A DNA stretch of 64,000 nt from Planctomycetia bacterium (GCA_030537455.1 JAUNMR010000001.1:1-64000), one strand, 5' to 3'; counted from the first letter of the stretch, positions 36,583 to 45,596 are shown. The notes: generated by a model not told the origin, from the sequence alone. A program made the numbers and translations.

Positions 36583-36932
36583 GTGATACGCTCCTGGCGA
36601 CGTCAAGACAATTGCTTTGGGTTAGCGCGTCAACGTGACTACATTGACGGCAATTCTTCTGTATTCTAGTACTTGTGCATAGTTCGTCAAGCGCTAGGAC
36701 GACATGCAATAGGCTCTAATTCACAAGGCGTCGAGATAAAAACCGACGCCGACAAAACGTCTCGGCGCGCTCGACGTGCGATGAAACTCGGCGCGCCGAA
36801 CTGACCTGAACCAATTGAATCAGCTCATATTCCACAACGTAGCAGTTGTACGCTCTTGGAATTCCTGCAGGTTATGGGTACGCACGACGCGTAATAACCT
36901 TCTGAAAATACTAACGTTACTCAACTGCCCAT
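36583..36932. other. Intergenic region upstream of asnA
   Basis: It holds the asnA promoter region on the minus strand. The segment 36750-36800 has repeated CTCGGCGCG words but no clear riboswitch fold or ORF. Confidence 0.4.
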
Positions 36933-36962
36933 AAAAAAACGCGCCGACGTTCCTCGACGCGT
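36933..36962 (-). terminator. Terminator of the TPR gene
   Basis: ACGCGTCGAGG-AACG-type hairpin on the minus strand (ACGCG at 36939-36943 with CGCGT at 36958-36962), followed by seven T residues. Confidence 0.7.
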
Positions 36963-36997
36963 TCTTAATGCTTGAATTGATTAATCTTCAAGCGCGC

Positions 36998-39013
36998 TCA
37001 TTTCTTAGGCGCGTACTGATCAGCGAGCGCCTTATATTTCGCGGCGTCGGCGGTATTCTTCAGACCTTTGCACATAGTCGAGAGATTAGAGTAGGGCACG
37101 TAAAGTTGCGCGTCTTTGACATAACCGGCTTCGTGACCCTTTTCTAGGAACGTTACCGCGCGTTTGAGCGTGTCAACCGCTTGTTCGCGTTTGCCATTCT
37201 TCCAGTACAGCGAGGCGACGGTCGCCAGCGGCACGCCCACGCGGGACGCGTCGCGTGCGCGAAGGTCGGATTCGATTTGGGAGAAAAGCTCGTTCGCCTG
37301 ATCGAAGAGCTTAAACGCCTCCGCTTCCACCCCGCCATTAGCGTAGATCATACCGAGCTGAAGCTGGGACAGACCCGCAATTGCGCGTTCTACTGCAGGA
37401 CGATAATCCGTCGTCACTTGGATGTATTCCAGACCTTTCACGCCGGCTGCAATTGCCTGCTTGCTGTCTTTACGCGCGTCGTAGATTCGCGACGCATTCA
37501 TGAGAGCATTGCCCGCGCGCCAGCGAACCGACGCCGCTGAGACTTCGTCGAGAGTCTTGCGCAGATAAAGTTCTGCGGACGCGCGCGCCTTTTGCGCGTA
37601 GGAGTCGATCTGAAGCGCGTCGGGCATTTCAAGACCAACCTCAAGCGCTGCCTGATACACGTCGATCTGCGCGGTGGGAAGTTGTGATTCTTCGCTACGA
37701 AGTTTATCGATCTCTTGCGCCACTTCAGACGCCGCTTCCAGCCATTCGAACGCTTTCTCTTGGTCTTTGGGGTTCTTCCAGGACTTACGAGCCACTGCGA
37801 TCGCTACGGAGAGATTCGTGCGAAGTTCAAGTTTCTTAGCCGCCAGGAGCACGTCTGCCTTGGGTTTCGCGTCATAGAGCGTCTGTAGCATTTTAAGCGC
37901 GCGTTGACCTTGGGAGATCGCCCCGTCGTAATCTGCCGAGGCTGACTCACGGCGCAGAACTGAGTCCAAGCAGACCGCTTCGATTGCAAAGAGGGGGTGT
38001 TCCACAAAGGAGTCGCGAACCGCGTCCATATAGCGCAGAGCCGACGCCGCCTCCCCAGCTTGGATCAGAACGTCGATATACGTCAGATGAAACTGCGGAA
38101 GGGAGTCGTTGAGTTTAATCGCTTTAAAAATATGCTTACGCGCGTTCGCGCAGTCCCCGACCGCAAGGTGGGTTTGCGCCAGAATCCAGTGCGCGCCTGG
38201 CGCGTTTGGATCGTGCAATAGCGCGTGTTCCGCGTCGTCGCGCGCGTGTGTGTAATTTGTCTGAAGATCCTGTTCCGCGCGCATAATGAAGTATTCACAC
38301 TTCACCGTCTCTGCGACGATCTGAATCACGCGATTACTTGGCAGACCGGGAATATCTCCCTTTTCCAAGACGAAAGCAATTCCCTTTTCGGGAAAGACTT
38401 CGCGAAAGTTACCGATTTCGTCGGGAACCCAGATCGGGCGCACGTCTTTGATCTCTTGCTCGAAGGCTTTCCGCGCGTCCGATTCAGAGCGCGGCTCGTT
38501 GAGATTGATCATAATCGCCTCGACTAGGTCGTTGGCGCCGATGATCTGAATCGTTGCGTCCGGCAGGGTCGGCGATTGATAGGTCGCGACCTGATAGCCG
38601 TCGACCGTCTCCTTCGCCACCGGCTTATTGAGAATCGGATTATTCGCAAGTTCCGAGAACTTCGTCACGCCGGGCATGACCTCTAGGAGTTTCGCTCCGT
38701 GAGGGCGATGTTCCGTCGCCTCTTCCGTGTCCGGGCGTACGTTCAAATTAGGAAGGCGTTCCAGCTCTTCCACGAGTTGACCGCGACCGCTGCCTTTGCT
38801 TTCCTTTGCTCGACCGACCTGCGCGCCGGTATCGCTCGCGATCGGCGTTTGAACCGCCGTCTGGCGGATCTTAGAGGCATGGGACGACGCCGCGTCGTCC
38901 GCGCCGAAAAGGCTAGACGAGGGTATTGGCAGCGCTAACGCAAGCGCCAGTACCGACGCCAGACGCGCTAGACCTTGGGCGTAAATATTTGCGTGGGTTC
39001 TATCTACTGTCAT
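36998..39013 (-). CDS. Exported TPR protein
   Basis: The 671-residue protein has a Sec signal (LARLASVLALALALPIPSSSLFGA) and a small N-terminal domain (about residues 80-230) including an EMIMINLNE-like stretch (VEAIMINLNEP). TPR repeats follow, clear in DPNAPGAHWILAQTHLAVGD and at the C terminus around EQAVDTLKRAVTFLEKG. It is predicted to be periplasmic and to bind other proteins. I used the ATG at 39013, which has AAGG six bases before it; the longer frame starts at 39043. No partner gene is adjacent. Confidence 0.75.
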   Translation of the reverse strand: MTVDRTHANIYAQGLARLASVLALALALPIPSSSLFGADDAASSHASKIRQTAVQTPIASDTGAQVGRAKESKGSGRGQLVEELERLPNLNVRPDTEEATEHRPHGAKLLEVMPGVTKFSELANNPILNKPVAKETVDGYQVATYQSPTLPDATIQIIGANDLVEAIMINLNEPRSESDARKAFEQEIKDVRPIWVPDEIGNFREVFPEKGIAFVLEKGDIPGLPSNRVIQIVAETVKCEYFIMRAEQDLQTNYTHARDDAEHALLHDPNAPGAHWILAQTHLAVGDCANARKHIFKAIKLNDSLPQFHLTYIDVLIQAGEAASALRYMDAVRDSFVEHPLFAIEAVCLDSVLRRESASADYDGAISQGQRALKMLQTLYDAKPKADVLLAAKKLELRTNLSVAIAVARKSWKNPKDQEKAFEWLEAASEVAQEIDKLRSEESQLPTAQIDVYQAALEVGLEMPDALQIDSYAQKARASAELYLRKTLDEVSAASVRWRAGNALMNASRIYDARKDSKQAIAAGVKGLEYIQVTTDYRPAVERAIAGLSQLQLGMIYANGGVEAEAFKLFDQANELFSQIESDLRARDASRVGVPLATVASLYWKNGKREQAVDTLKRAVTFLEKGHEAGYVKDAQLYVPYSNLSTMCKGLKNTADAAKYKALADQYAPKK

Positions 39014-39310
39014 TGTGGACCTTATATCTCCGTTGCAATTCATGCGCGTGATGCGCCACGCGCGCTATCGACCAGTTGCGACATATAAGCGGATAGTAAG
39101 GAAAAAAACAATGCCGGTCTAGTTCAATTTTTAAATAGACAAACTGGTTAATCTTTAACGATCAGCGTTGTGTAACCTCCGCCGATTTGCTCATACCCGT
39201 CGGCGCCAAATCGCCTCACCGCTGGGGCAGAGCGGGGCGGTTCAGCTGCGCGACTCGCCTTTGTAAGGGCGTGGAAATTTGCCTTTTTCACAATTTCTCA
39301 CAAAAAACGC

Positions 39311-39340
39311 TTTACACACGCCCCCCGACGCGCGTAAACT
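39311..39340 (+). promoter_or_regulatory. Promoter of the Gfo/Idh/MocA gene
   Basis: TTTACA, an 18-bp spacer and TAAACT, about 75 bp before the ATG. Confidence 0.65.
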
Positions 39341-39414
39341 ATGGATAGATATAGTCGCGACGTCGTGCGACGTCCCATACGCTTTGTTATTTGACCGTCA
39401 TAGGGAGAAATAAA

Positions 39415-40440
39415 ATGCTAAAAATCGGTATCGTTGGAATTGGCTTTATGGGCATGATTCACTATCTTGCCTACCAGCGCATTGAAAACGTCAAGGTCGT
39501 CGCGCTTTGTGAATCCTTCTTTAAAGAGCGCCTCAATGGCGACTGGACCGGCATTAAGGGCAATTTCGGTCCTGCGGGTACGAAAATGGATCTCACCGGC
39601 GTCGCGACCTACGAGTCCCTGCAAGACATGCTCAAAGATCCGAACGTCGACGTTGTTGATATCTGTCTACCGCCCGCGGCGCACGCCGAAAATACCATTG
39701 CCGCGCTAGAAGCCGGAAAGAACGTTTTCTGCGAAAAGCCGATCTCACTGAAAGTTGACCAGGGCGTCGCAATGGTCGAGGCCGCAAAGAAGTCGGGCAA
39801 GCTCCTCATGATCGGTCATGTTCTGCCCTTCTTTGACGCCTTCAATTTCATCTACGACGCCGTCCAGACCGGCAAGTACGGCAAGTGCCTCGGCGGTAAC
39901 TTCCTGCGCGTGATTTCCGACCCGACCTGGCTCAAGAATTTCTACAGTATGGACGGCTCCGGCGGTCCGATGTTGGATCTGCACGTCCACGACGCACACT
40001 TCATTCGTACGGTCTTCGGTATGCCCAAGGCGGTTCAGAGCGTTGGGCGTTGTCGTGGCGACGTCCCGGAATACTTTAATACCCAGTTCCTTTACGACGA
40101 CCCCGACCTGGTCGTGACCGCTACCAGCGGGTGCATTATGCAACAGAGCCGTCCCTTCACCTTCTCCTATGAAGTACACTTCGAGAAGGCGACCGTCTTC
40201 ACTGACTGCTTCAACCAAGTCCCAGTTACCGTCCTGCACGCCGACGGAACCATCGAAAAGCCGGAATTCCCCGCCGGCGACGACGTCACCCCGTTCGTGA
40301 ACGAACTCACCGAGGCGCGAAACTGCTTCCTCGCCGGTCAGCCCTCCAAGATGTTGGACGGCGTCCTCGCGCGCGACGCGCTGACCCTCTGCCACAAAGA
40401 AATCGAAGCGGTCAATACCCGCAAACAAGTCGAAATCTGA
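39415..40440 (+). CDS. Gfo/Idh/MocA family oxidoreductase
   Basis: The 341-residue protein is an NAD(P)-dependent sugar or polyol dehydrogenase. The Rossmann motif GIVGIGFMG is at residues 4-12, and the family EKP motif is Glu107-Lys108-Pro109 (VFCEKPISL). The catalytic-domain motif GGPMLDLHVHDAHFIR provides the active-site His. There is no signal peptide, unlike many planctomycete members, so this one acts in the cytoplasm. GGGAG supports the ATG at 39415. It is monocistronic with its own promoter and terminator. The sugar is unknown. Confidence 0.9.
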   Translation: MLKIGIVGIGFMGMIHYLAYQRIENVKVVALCESFFKERLNGDWTGIKGNFGPAGTKMDLTGVATYESLQDMLKDPNVDVVDICLPPAAHAENTIAALEAGKNVFCEKPISLKVDQGVAMVEAAKKSGKLLMIGHVLPFFDAFNFIYDAVQTGKYGKCLGGNFLRVISDPTWLKNFYSMDGSGGPMLDLHVHDAHFIRTVFGMPKAVQSVGRCRGDVPEYFNTQFLYDDPDLVVTATSGCIMQQSRPFTFSYEVHFEKATVFTDCFNQVPVTVLHADGTIEKPEFPAGDDVTPFVNELTEARNCFLAGQPSKMLDGVLARDALTLCHKEIEAVNTRKQVEI

Positions 40441-40490
40441 GATTAATAATTCGACTCTGTCAAGCTAGACGAGATCGTCATATTCCCGAG

Positions 40491-40521
40491 AGGACGTGCT
40501 ATGAGGCGCGTCCTTTTTTTG
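40491..40521 (+). terminator. Terminator of the Gfo/Idh/MocA gene
   Basis: AGGACG pairs with CGTCCT and runs into TTTTTTT. Confidence 0.75.
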
Positions 40522-40653
40522 TCCACGGGGCGACGTTATGGAGAAATTGTGTTAAAGTGGATAAATTGCAAAAAACATTGCTATTGTATCGCTAATATCG
40601 TTGTCATGGAATTTGTTCGCCCGACCCAGAATTTGCGCCGATAACGCACATAG

Positions 40654-40682
40654 TTGCTTTTACTCAATTCACCCGATATAAT
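40654..40682 (+). promoter_or_regulatory. Promoter of the 52-residue small protein gene
   Basis: TTGCTT, a 17-bp spacer and a perfect TATAAT at 40677-40682. Confidence 0.75.
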
Positions 40683-40759
40683 CGACACAGGCGTTCTACC
40701 TCGGTAGCGTAACCGTGGAGGAGCTGACTTGGCGTCGATTGGGACGACCTTGTGATACA

Positions 40760-40918
40760 ATGACGCAAACTCAAAAAGACGATTTAACGTGTCGTCTAGA
40801 CGCGCAACACGACGAATTACTTAAAAAAATCGACGAACTCGACCTGCAGGTACAGGCCGCGATTGAGGAATGGTCGAAAGTTGTGAAAGAAGACGACGCG
40901 TTCGTGACCGCGAGATAG
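40760..40918 (+). CDS. Small acidic helical protein, 52 residues
   Basis: A consensus promoter lies about 80 bp upstream. The translation is a single amphipathic helix pattern (DELLKKIDELDLQVQAAIEEW) with a charged tail, net acidic, no Cys and no signal. Size and make-up resemble small planctomycete proteins of unknown role; a coiled-coil dimer is possible. The ATG at 40760 lacks a good ribosome-binding site. A GTG at 40715 would give 67 residues. It is followed 71 bp later by the exported nuclease/phosphatase gene and may share its transcript. Confidence 0.55.
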   Translation: MTQTQKDDLTCRLDAQHDELLKKIDELDLQVQAAIEEWSKVVKEDDAFVTAR

Positions 40919-40989
40919 TATTACTACCGTATAGTTACAGTAAGGATCTTCGGGGATGGGTTTGCTTCAAGGGTTTTGAGGAAACAACT

Positions 40990-41799
40990 ATGAACCGACG
41001 ATCTTTTTTAACCGGCGCGAAACTACTGACCAAAGCCGCGCTACTGATATGCCTTGCCTCCCTCATGACAGGCGCGCTATACGCGCAAGAGAACGTTGTG
41101 CGTCTAATGTCGTACAACGTCTGCAACGGTAAGGGCTTAGACGGAAAGACTGACTACAATCGTCTCGCCGACGTCATCCTGAAGGAGAATCCCGACCTGA
41201 TCGCCATTCAGGAGCTGGATCAGAAGACCAAGCGCTCCAAGGGCGTCGACGTTCTCGAAACGCTCGGTGAACTCACGAAAATGTACCCGTCCTACGGTCC
41301 GGCGATTGATTATCAAGGCGGAAAATACGGCATTGGGATCCTCTCGAAGGAAAAGCCGATCAAGGTTGAATATTTCCCACTCCCGGGGCGCGAAGAACAG
41401 CGTTGCCTACTGGTCGTCGAGTTTGAAAAGTGCGTCTTCTGTTGCTCGCACTGGTCTCTCACAAAAGAGGATCGAGCCGCGACCCACGCGATCGTCACCA
41501 GTAAAATGAAGGAACAGAGCAAACCGGTCTTTATCTGCGGCGACTTCAACGCTACCCCGCAAGAGGATTCCATTAAGAACCTGCAAAAAGACTGGACGAT
41601 CCTTTCCGCGGACGACGTTACATTCCCCGCAAATAAGCCCACGATTCGTATCGATTACATCTGCGTCGCCGACCCCACGAATAAGCGCGATCCCCAAAAG
41701 TGGCTCGACGCCGTTAAAGACGCAAGAGTCGTCAACGAACCGGTCGTCTCCGACCACCGCCCGATCGTCGTCGACCTCGACCCTGCGATCTTTGAATGA
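40990..41799 (+). CDS. Exported endonuclease/exonuclease/phosphatase family protein
   Basis: The 269-residue protein starts with an RR-containing signal (MNRRSFLTGA, then a hydrophobic stretch ending near YAQ), compatible with Tat or Sec export. The mature part has the DNase I-like fold motifs in order: MSYNV with Asn43, AIQELD with the metal-binding Glu, CSHWSL with His, GDFNA with Asp/Asn, IDYI and the final SDHRP with the catalytic Asp-His. All key residues are present. It cuts a phosphodiester or phosphomonoester outside the cytoplasm; in this family the target may be nucleic acid, a sugar phosphate or a lipid. GAGG supports the ATG at 40990. Confidence 0.88.
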   Translation: MNRRSFLTGAKLLTKAALLICLASLMTGALYAQENVVRLMSYNVCNGKGLDGKTDYNRLADVILKENPDLIAIQELDQKTKRSKGVDVLETLGELTKMYPSYGPAIDYQGGKYGIGILSKEKPIKVEYFPLPGREEQRCLLVVEFEKCVFCCSHWSLTKEDRAATHAIVTSKMKEQSKPVFICGDFNATPQEDSIKNLQKDWTILSADDVTFPANKPTIRIDYICVADPTNKRDPQKWLDAVKDARVVNEPVVSDHRPIVVDLDPAIFE

Positions 41800-41856
41800 A
41801 AACGCCCGTGAGTCCCGTGGCGATTTGAAACGACGTTATGCGTAAATACATAAAAT

Positions 41857-41895
41857 AAGAGACGTTCCGCTCGCATTTGAGTGGAACGTCTCTTT
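41857..41895 (+). terminator. Terminator at the left edge of the island
   Basis: AAGAGACGTTCCGCTC pairs with GAGTGGAACGTCTCTT, followed by TCTTAT. Confidence 0.8.
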
Positions 41896-41975
41896 CTTAT
41901 ACGGCGAATGATACGCGCGACTCTGCACCGACGCCGAACAAGTCGCACATGACGTAAAATCTTATTTGCTTGGAC

Positions 41976-42554
41976 TTATTCCAACGTAATAACTTCGCGT
42001 TCACATTCCCGAATGCACCTCATAGGCTCTTCCCCGTCCTAGTTCTCCCATTCCTCAAATAAAATAATCCAGCGATCTGAATTCCTTAACAAGTCCATAT
42101 CCGCGGCGAATGTGAATTATTTCCGAAAACCAAGTCGTGAGTTCAAATGAAATCTCGTTCCCACCGGATAGAGAAAAGACGACCCCCTGGTGGAGAGCAA
42201 CTGCGATCGTTTCCCGTCGTGCGTCGCCGTCTCGAGGTCATTGACCACGTCAATGCGAACGATTCTATCCTGTACGAGCGTGTCAAAAAGCTGTCCGTCG
42301 TCCATCTGTGTGACGATTTCACTCGGTTGGCAAGGAGAGATTTTCATTACTGCGACTTCGTCCATACTAAAAAAAACGCTCGACAGCGTGCAAATCGCTC
42401 GTCAGCTTATAGGCGTCCCCTCCAATGTGTAATCCGACTATTCCTAATACTTTAGGGGTAAAAAAAAGGGATCACAGGAATAATACTCAAAGGTTTTCTC
42501 TACCATGCTTTGGAGCGTTGCCATTGTTGTATGGTCAATGCTTATATCAACCAT
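41976..42554 (-). pseudogene. Third immunity-type gene copy, frameshifted
   Basis: The start (ATG at 42554, MVDISIDHTTMATLQSMV) and the downstream sequence are clearly the same as the two full copies at 42665 and 43885. A run of eight T (seven would keep frame) stops the frame after VERFF; it resumes as SMDEVAVMKI. A second one-base loss follows LLSTRG, and the end (CEREVITLE) is in a third frame. At least three lesions show that it no longer makes the full protein. It is the distal copy of the array. Confidence 0.8.
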
Positions 42555-42664
42555 TGTTAGTTCTCAACTTGGGGAATACTGCCGTGGGTACTTACTCAGA
42601 TTGTCGCGCCACACGAAACGCCGACAACTGATTTCAAACGCGTCCATTATTGCACTTGACGCAA

Positions 42665-43222
42665 CTAATCCAACGTCACGACCTCACGTTCGCTGTCCGG
42701 AACATACCCGGCTTTCCATCCCTCAAGAAAATGATCCAACGGTCTGAATTCCTTCACAAGTCCATATCCGCGGCGAATGTGAATCATTTCAGAAAACCAA
42801 GTCTTGAGTTCAAAGGAAATCTCGTTCCCGCTGGCAAGATAAAAGACGACCCCCTTGGTGGAGAGCAGTTGCGATCGTTTCCCGTCGTGCGTCACCGTCT
42901 CGAGGTCATTGACCACGTCTATCCGAACGATTCTATCCTGAACCGGCGTGTCAATCAGCTGCCCGTCGACCATTCGAGTGACGATTTCACACGGTTGGCA
43001 AGGAGTGATTCTCATTACCGCGAAGTCGTCCTTGTCGAAAAAACACTCCACGACCTCCAGCTTGCTCGTCAGCTTATAGCTCTCCCCGTCGATATATAAC
43101 CCGACGATTCCTATTACTTTTGGCGTGAAAATAAAGGGATCACAGGAATAATACTCAAAGGTTTTCCCTACCAAGTTTTTGAGCATTGCCATCGTTGTAT
43201 GATCAAAACTAATGTCAACCAT
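42665..43222 (-). CDS. Immunity-type protein, copy 1 (about 185 residues)
   Basis: The cytoplasmic protein has no signal peptide and no catalytic motif. Landmarks are YYSCDPFIFTPKVIGIVGLY near the N terminus, a central DRIVRIDVVNDLE block and the end SEREVVTLD. It is about 80% identical by eye to the copy at 43885. It starts two bases after the stop of the toxin-domain gene at 43225-43608, which is the usual toxin-immunity order. I recall similar sequences beside polymorphic-toxin C-terminal domains in Firmicutes; the assignment to a named Imm family is not made. It is inferred to bind and neutralise the adjacent toxin domain. Confidence 0.6.
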   Translation of the reverse strand: MVDISFDHTTMAMLKNLVGKTFEYYSCDPFIFTPKVIGIVGLYIDGESYKLTSKLEVVECFFDKDDFAVMRITPCQPCEIVTRMVDGQLIDTPVQDRIVRIDVVNDLETVTHDGKRSQLLSTKGVVFYLASGNEISFELKTWFSEMIHIRRGYGLVKEFRPLDHFLEGWKAGYVPDSEREVVTLD

Positions 43223-43224
43223 TA

Positions 43225-43608
43225 TTAGACCTCCACGAAATGAATCTTTTGATATTTAATGCCCCCGACGTCGGCGCCATCGACAATATTAATATCAACA
43301 GCAGGACTACCGTCAGACGTTGACGTCTTACGCCATGTGATATATGTCCCGTCGGCCATTTCGGTGATTTTCATATCTATGTCGTCGTAGATAGTTTCCA
43401 ATCCACCGTATGCTATTCTATTATAGAAATCCGTCGCCGTAGCTATCGGATCGTCCGAGGCTATAATTTTGACAAAATCTCTAGTTCTAGCTCTAGGACT
43501 GTCTACGCCGAAATATCCGTCGTGATACGGATATTTCAAAGCCGTTTGTGAGATGTTCTCTGAAATACTCCGGTAATGTGTCGCGTTACCCTTGTATGTC
43601 GTTCCCAT
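43225..43608 (-). CDS. Stand-alone polymorphic-toxin C-terminal domain, copy 1
   Basis: The 127-residue protein starts at an ATG with a perfect AAAGGAGGT site eight bases upstream. The second half reads DFYNRIAYGGLE, a TYITWRKTSTSDGSPAVDINI-type block and the ending GGIKYQKIHFVEV, a pattern found at the C-terminal ends of LXG- and CdiA-like polymorphic toxins. The N-terminal delivery part is absent, so it is an orphan toxin module. No nuclease residue can be named. The immunity-type gene follows at two bases. The 3' end (38 residues) is repeated at 44445-44565. Confidence 0.55.
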   Translation of the reverse strand: MGTTYKGNATHYRSISENISQTALKYPYHDGYFGVDSPRARTRDFVKIIASDDPIATATDFYNRIAYGGLETIYDDIDMKITEMADGTYITWRKTSTSDGSPAVDINIVDGADVGGIKYQKIHFVEV

Positions 43609-43609
43609 C

Positions 43610-43750
43610 TTACGCGACCTCCTTTCGGTGAGAGCATTCAAAATCGCTGGTATAGCGGTGAAACTCAACTTGCCCAGTATATTCTCCGAAAATATCATCC
43701 GGCATATCCCCGTGGACAAGCGCGATTTTCGGTTGAATTGACTCTAACAT
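43610..43750 (-). CDS. Short ORF upstream of toxin module, possible C-terminal fragment
   Basis: The 46-residue frame ends one base before the toxin-module ATG and its 3' end contains the AAAGGAGGT site, so the two are translationally coupled. The sequence PKIALVHGDMPDD resembles the C-terminal strand-loop of metallo-hydrolases, but the match is short. A stop precedes the frame at the N-terminal side, so it is most likely the tail of a lost gene. Confidence 0.35.
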   Translation of the reverse strand: MLESIQPKIALVHGDMPDDIFGEYTGQVEFHRYTSDFECSHRKEVA

Positions 43751-43884
43751 GGCTCCCGCGCCAACTTTGTAGTCCGACGCTCCTCACGGGAGGCGATATT
43801 GTCGTAAGTACTTATACAGACCATCTCGTCACGAGGAACGTCGTGAATTTATATCATACCCCTCCTTGCTTGCACTTGACGCAA

Positions 43885-44442
43885 CTAATCCAACGTCACG
43901 ACCTCACGTTCGCTGTCCGGAACATACCCGGCTTTCCATCCCTCAAGAAAATCATCCACAGGGGTGAATTGCGCCACAAGGTTATAACCACGGCGAATGG
44001 TTATCATTTCCGAAAAATAAACCTCGATTTCAAAGGAGATCTCGTTTCCGCTGGCAAGATAGAAGACGACGCCCTTGGTGGAATGCAGTTCCGAACGTTC
44101 ATCGTCATGTGTCAACGCCTCGAGGTCATTGACCACGTCAATGCGAACAATTCTATCCTGAACCGGCGTGTCGATAAGTTGCCCGTCGACCATCCTAGTG
44201 ACGATTTCATTCGGTTGACAAGGAGCGATTTTCATGATCGCGAAGTCTTCCTTGTCGAATAAACATTCGACGGACTCCAGATCGCTCGTCAGTTTGTAGC
44301 TCTTCCCACCGATGTACAAGCCGACGATACCGATTACTGTTGGCGTGAATAAAAAGGGGTCGCAGGAATACCGCTCAAAGGTTTTCCCTACCATGCTTTG
44401 GAGCGTTGCCATTGTTGTATGGTCAATGCTTATATCAACCAT
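43885..44442 (-). CDS. Immunity-type protein, copy 2 (about 185 residues)
   Basis: About 80% identical by eye to copy 1, with the same start (MVDIS) and end (GWKAGYVPDSEREVVTLD). The central DRIVRIDVVNDLE and WFSEMI/YFSEMI segments are conserved, while residues 109-118 and 138-163 differ most. It begins two bases after the stop of a truncated toxin-domain tail. With its toxin broken, it could be an orphan immunity gene that protects against toxins from neighbours. It is intact, with no frameshift. Confidence 0.6.
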   Translation of the reverse strand: MVDISIDHTTMATLQSMVGKTFERYSCDPFLFTPTVIGIVGLYIGGKSYKLTSDLESVECLFDKEDFAIMKIAPCQPNEIVTRMVDGQLIDTPVQDRIVRIDVVNDLEALTHDDERSELHSTKGVVFYLASGNEISFEIEVYFSEMITIRRGYNLVAQFTPVDDFLEGWKAGYVPDSEREVVTLD

Positions 44443-44444
44443 TG

Positions 44445-44565
44445 TTAGTCCTCCACGAAATGAATCTTTTGATCTCTGACGCCACCGGCGTCAGAACTTT
44501 TCCTAATACTAATTTCAACGACAGGACTACCATCAGACGGCGACGTCTTGCGCCATGTGATACCA
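44445..44565 (-). pseudogene. Truncated toxin-domain tail, copy 2
   Basis: The last about 38 codons of a toxin module remain: ITWRKTSPSDGSPVVEISI and the ending DQKIHFVED. They match copy 1 almost codon by codon up to about 44561, beyond which similarity stops. The 5' part of the module is lost and no start codon remains. Confidence 0.7.
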
Positions 44566-44898
44566 TGTTATTATCTATGTGCCAAACGCCTCACGTAACA
44601 GTTTGCGAGATAATGTGAAAAAAACAAGATGCCCTCTGATGTATACGCCCTATATTTATAAGTCATACCAGGAGTGAACGACTTGAGGTACTTTCAATCC
44701 GCGAATAAAGCCGACAGTTTGGTCGCACAGTGAACCGGCGACGCGCGCTACGACCGCGTGTAAAAAAACGCAAAGCGGTCGTGATAGCGTTTAGTTCATT
44801 TTATCAGCGGGTTTCGACCAAGCGTAAAAACAAGAAAAGCGTTCCTGGAGAGGGCGTCAACTGGAAGAATAACGCTTCGGGGAGTGATGAAACTGCTA
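44566..44898. other. Intergenic scar between toxin array and methyltransferase fragment
   Basis: No gene is supported. An 8-bp stem, ACGACCGC with GCGGTCGT, lies at 44750-44782. It may mark the junction of two independently acquired pieces. Confidence 0.4.
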
Positions 44899-45412
44899 TT
44901 ACTTCGTCGCCTCTGCATAGAGCGTCATGAGCCGCGCGACGATCTCGCTCTCCGTCGCCCCCTTGCCAAAGCCATACGCCGCCAAGACCGCGCGATCGTT
45001 CGCATTGTGTGCGTCGCGCAACTCCTTGGGCATGGTCGTAGCGTCGGACAAATCCGCCAGACTCGCGCCAGGGTAGAGCGCCCGCGCGTCAAGAATACCC
45101 TGCGCCGTCGACTCGATGTGCGCCCGCTGGTCCGCCGTTGTCTCCGGCCAGATGAAGTTGTTGTAGACGATTGTATTGGAGTAACTGTATCGCATTTCCA
45201 GTCGCCCGCAAACAGCGCGCGTCCACGCCATGTGAACGCTGGACGTCAGTACGCCGAAGTGGTACAGCATGCGCTGGGGATGATAAAGAGACCTTCGCCC
45301 GGAATGACGCTATCGTCCAAAAAAACAATTGGAATGTAATCTCTCTTTTCAGATGAAGTCTTAGGAACCGCCACATAAGTTATTGGATTCATCTGTTCTC
45401 GGAAAAGATGGG
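44899..45412 (-). pseudogene. C-terminal fragment of a class I N6-adenine DNA methyltransferase (type IIG/MmeI-like)
   Basis: Frame 1 gives KLADTPHLFREQMNP, IPIVFLDDSVIPGEG and GLFIIPSA, then a one-base shift leads to LYHFGVLTSSVHMAW, TRAVCGRLEMRYSYSNTIVY and NNFIWPE, then ILDARALYPGASLADLSD and a normal end LYAEATK. These are the target-recognition and C-terminal blocks of large restriction-modification methyltransferases. The catalytic NPPY/NPPF motif is absent because the body of the gene is lost. The matching N-terminal piece is at 48181-48500, on the same strand. Confidence 0.8.
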
Positions 45413-45428
45413 GGGTATCTGCAAGTTT

Positions 45429-45596
45429 TTACCTTCCTGGATCGGGACTTTCCAATCTGTCGTTTCTGCATAGAGCAACACGTTCTAGAATTTTGGTAAG
45501 ATTTTGAAGTTCTGCAGGCGTTATCCCAACTAACCACAAACAAGATCTTTCCTTGTTTTTGATAAACTCCTCGCCCTGCATATTTTTTTTATCCAT
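45429..45596 (-). CDS. Small ORF of 55 residues, doubtful
   Basis: An ATG frame with MDKKNMQGEEF and a hydrophobic LWLVGITPAELQ segment ends at 45429. It overlaps the 3' end of the decayed gene upstream in another frame. No family is recognised. It is reported because it is the longest intact frame in this decayed stretch. Confidence 0.2.
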   Translation of the reverse strand: MDKKNMQGEEFIKNKERSCLWLVGITPAELQNLTKILERVALCRNDRLESPDPGR

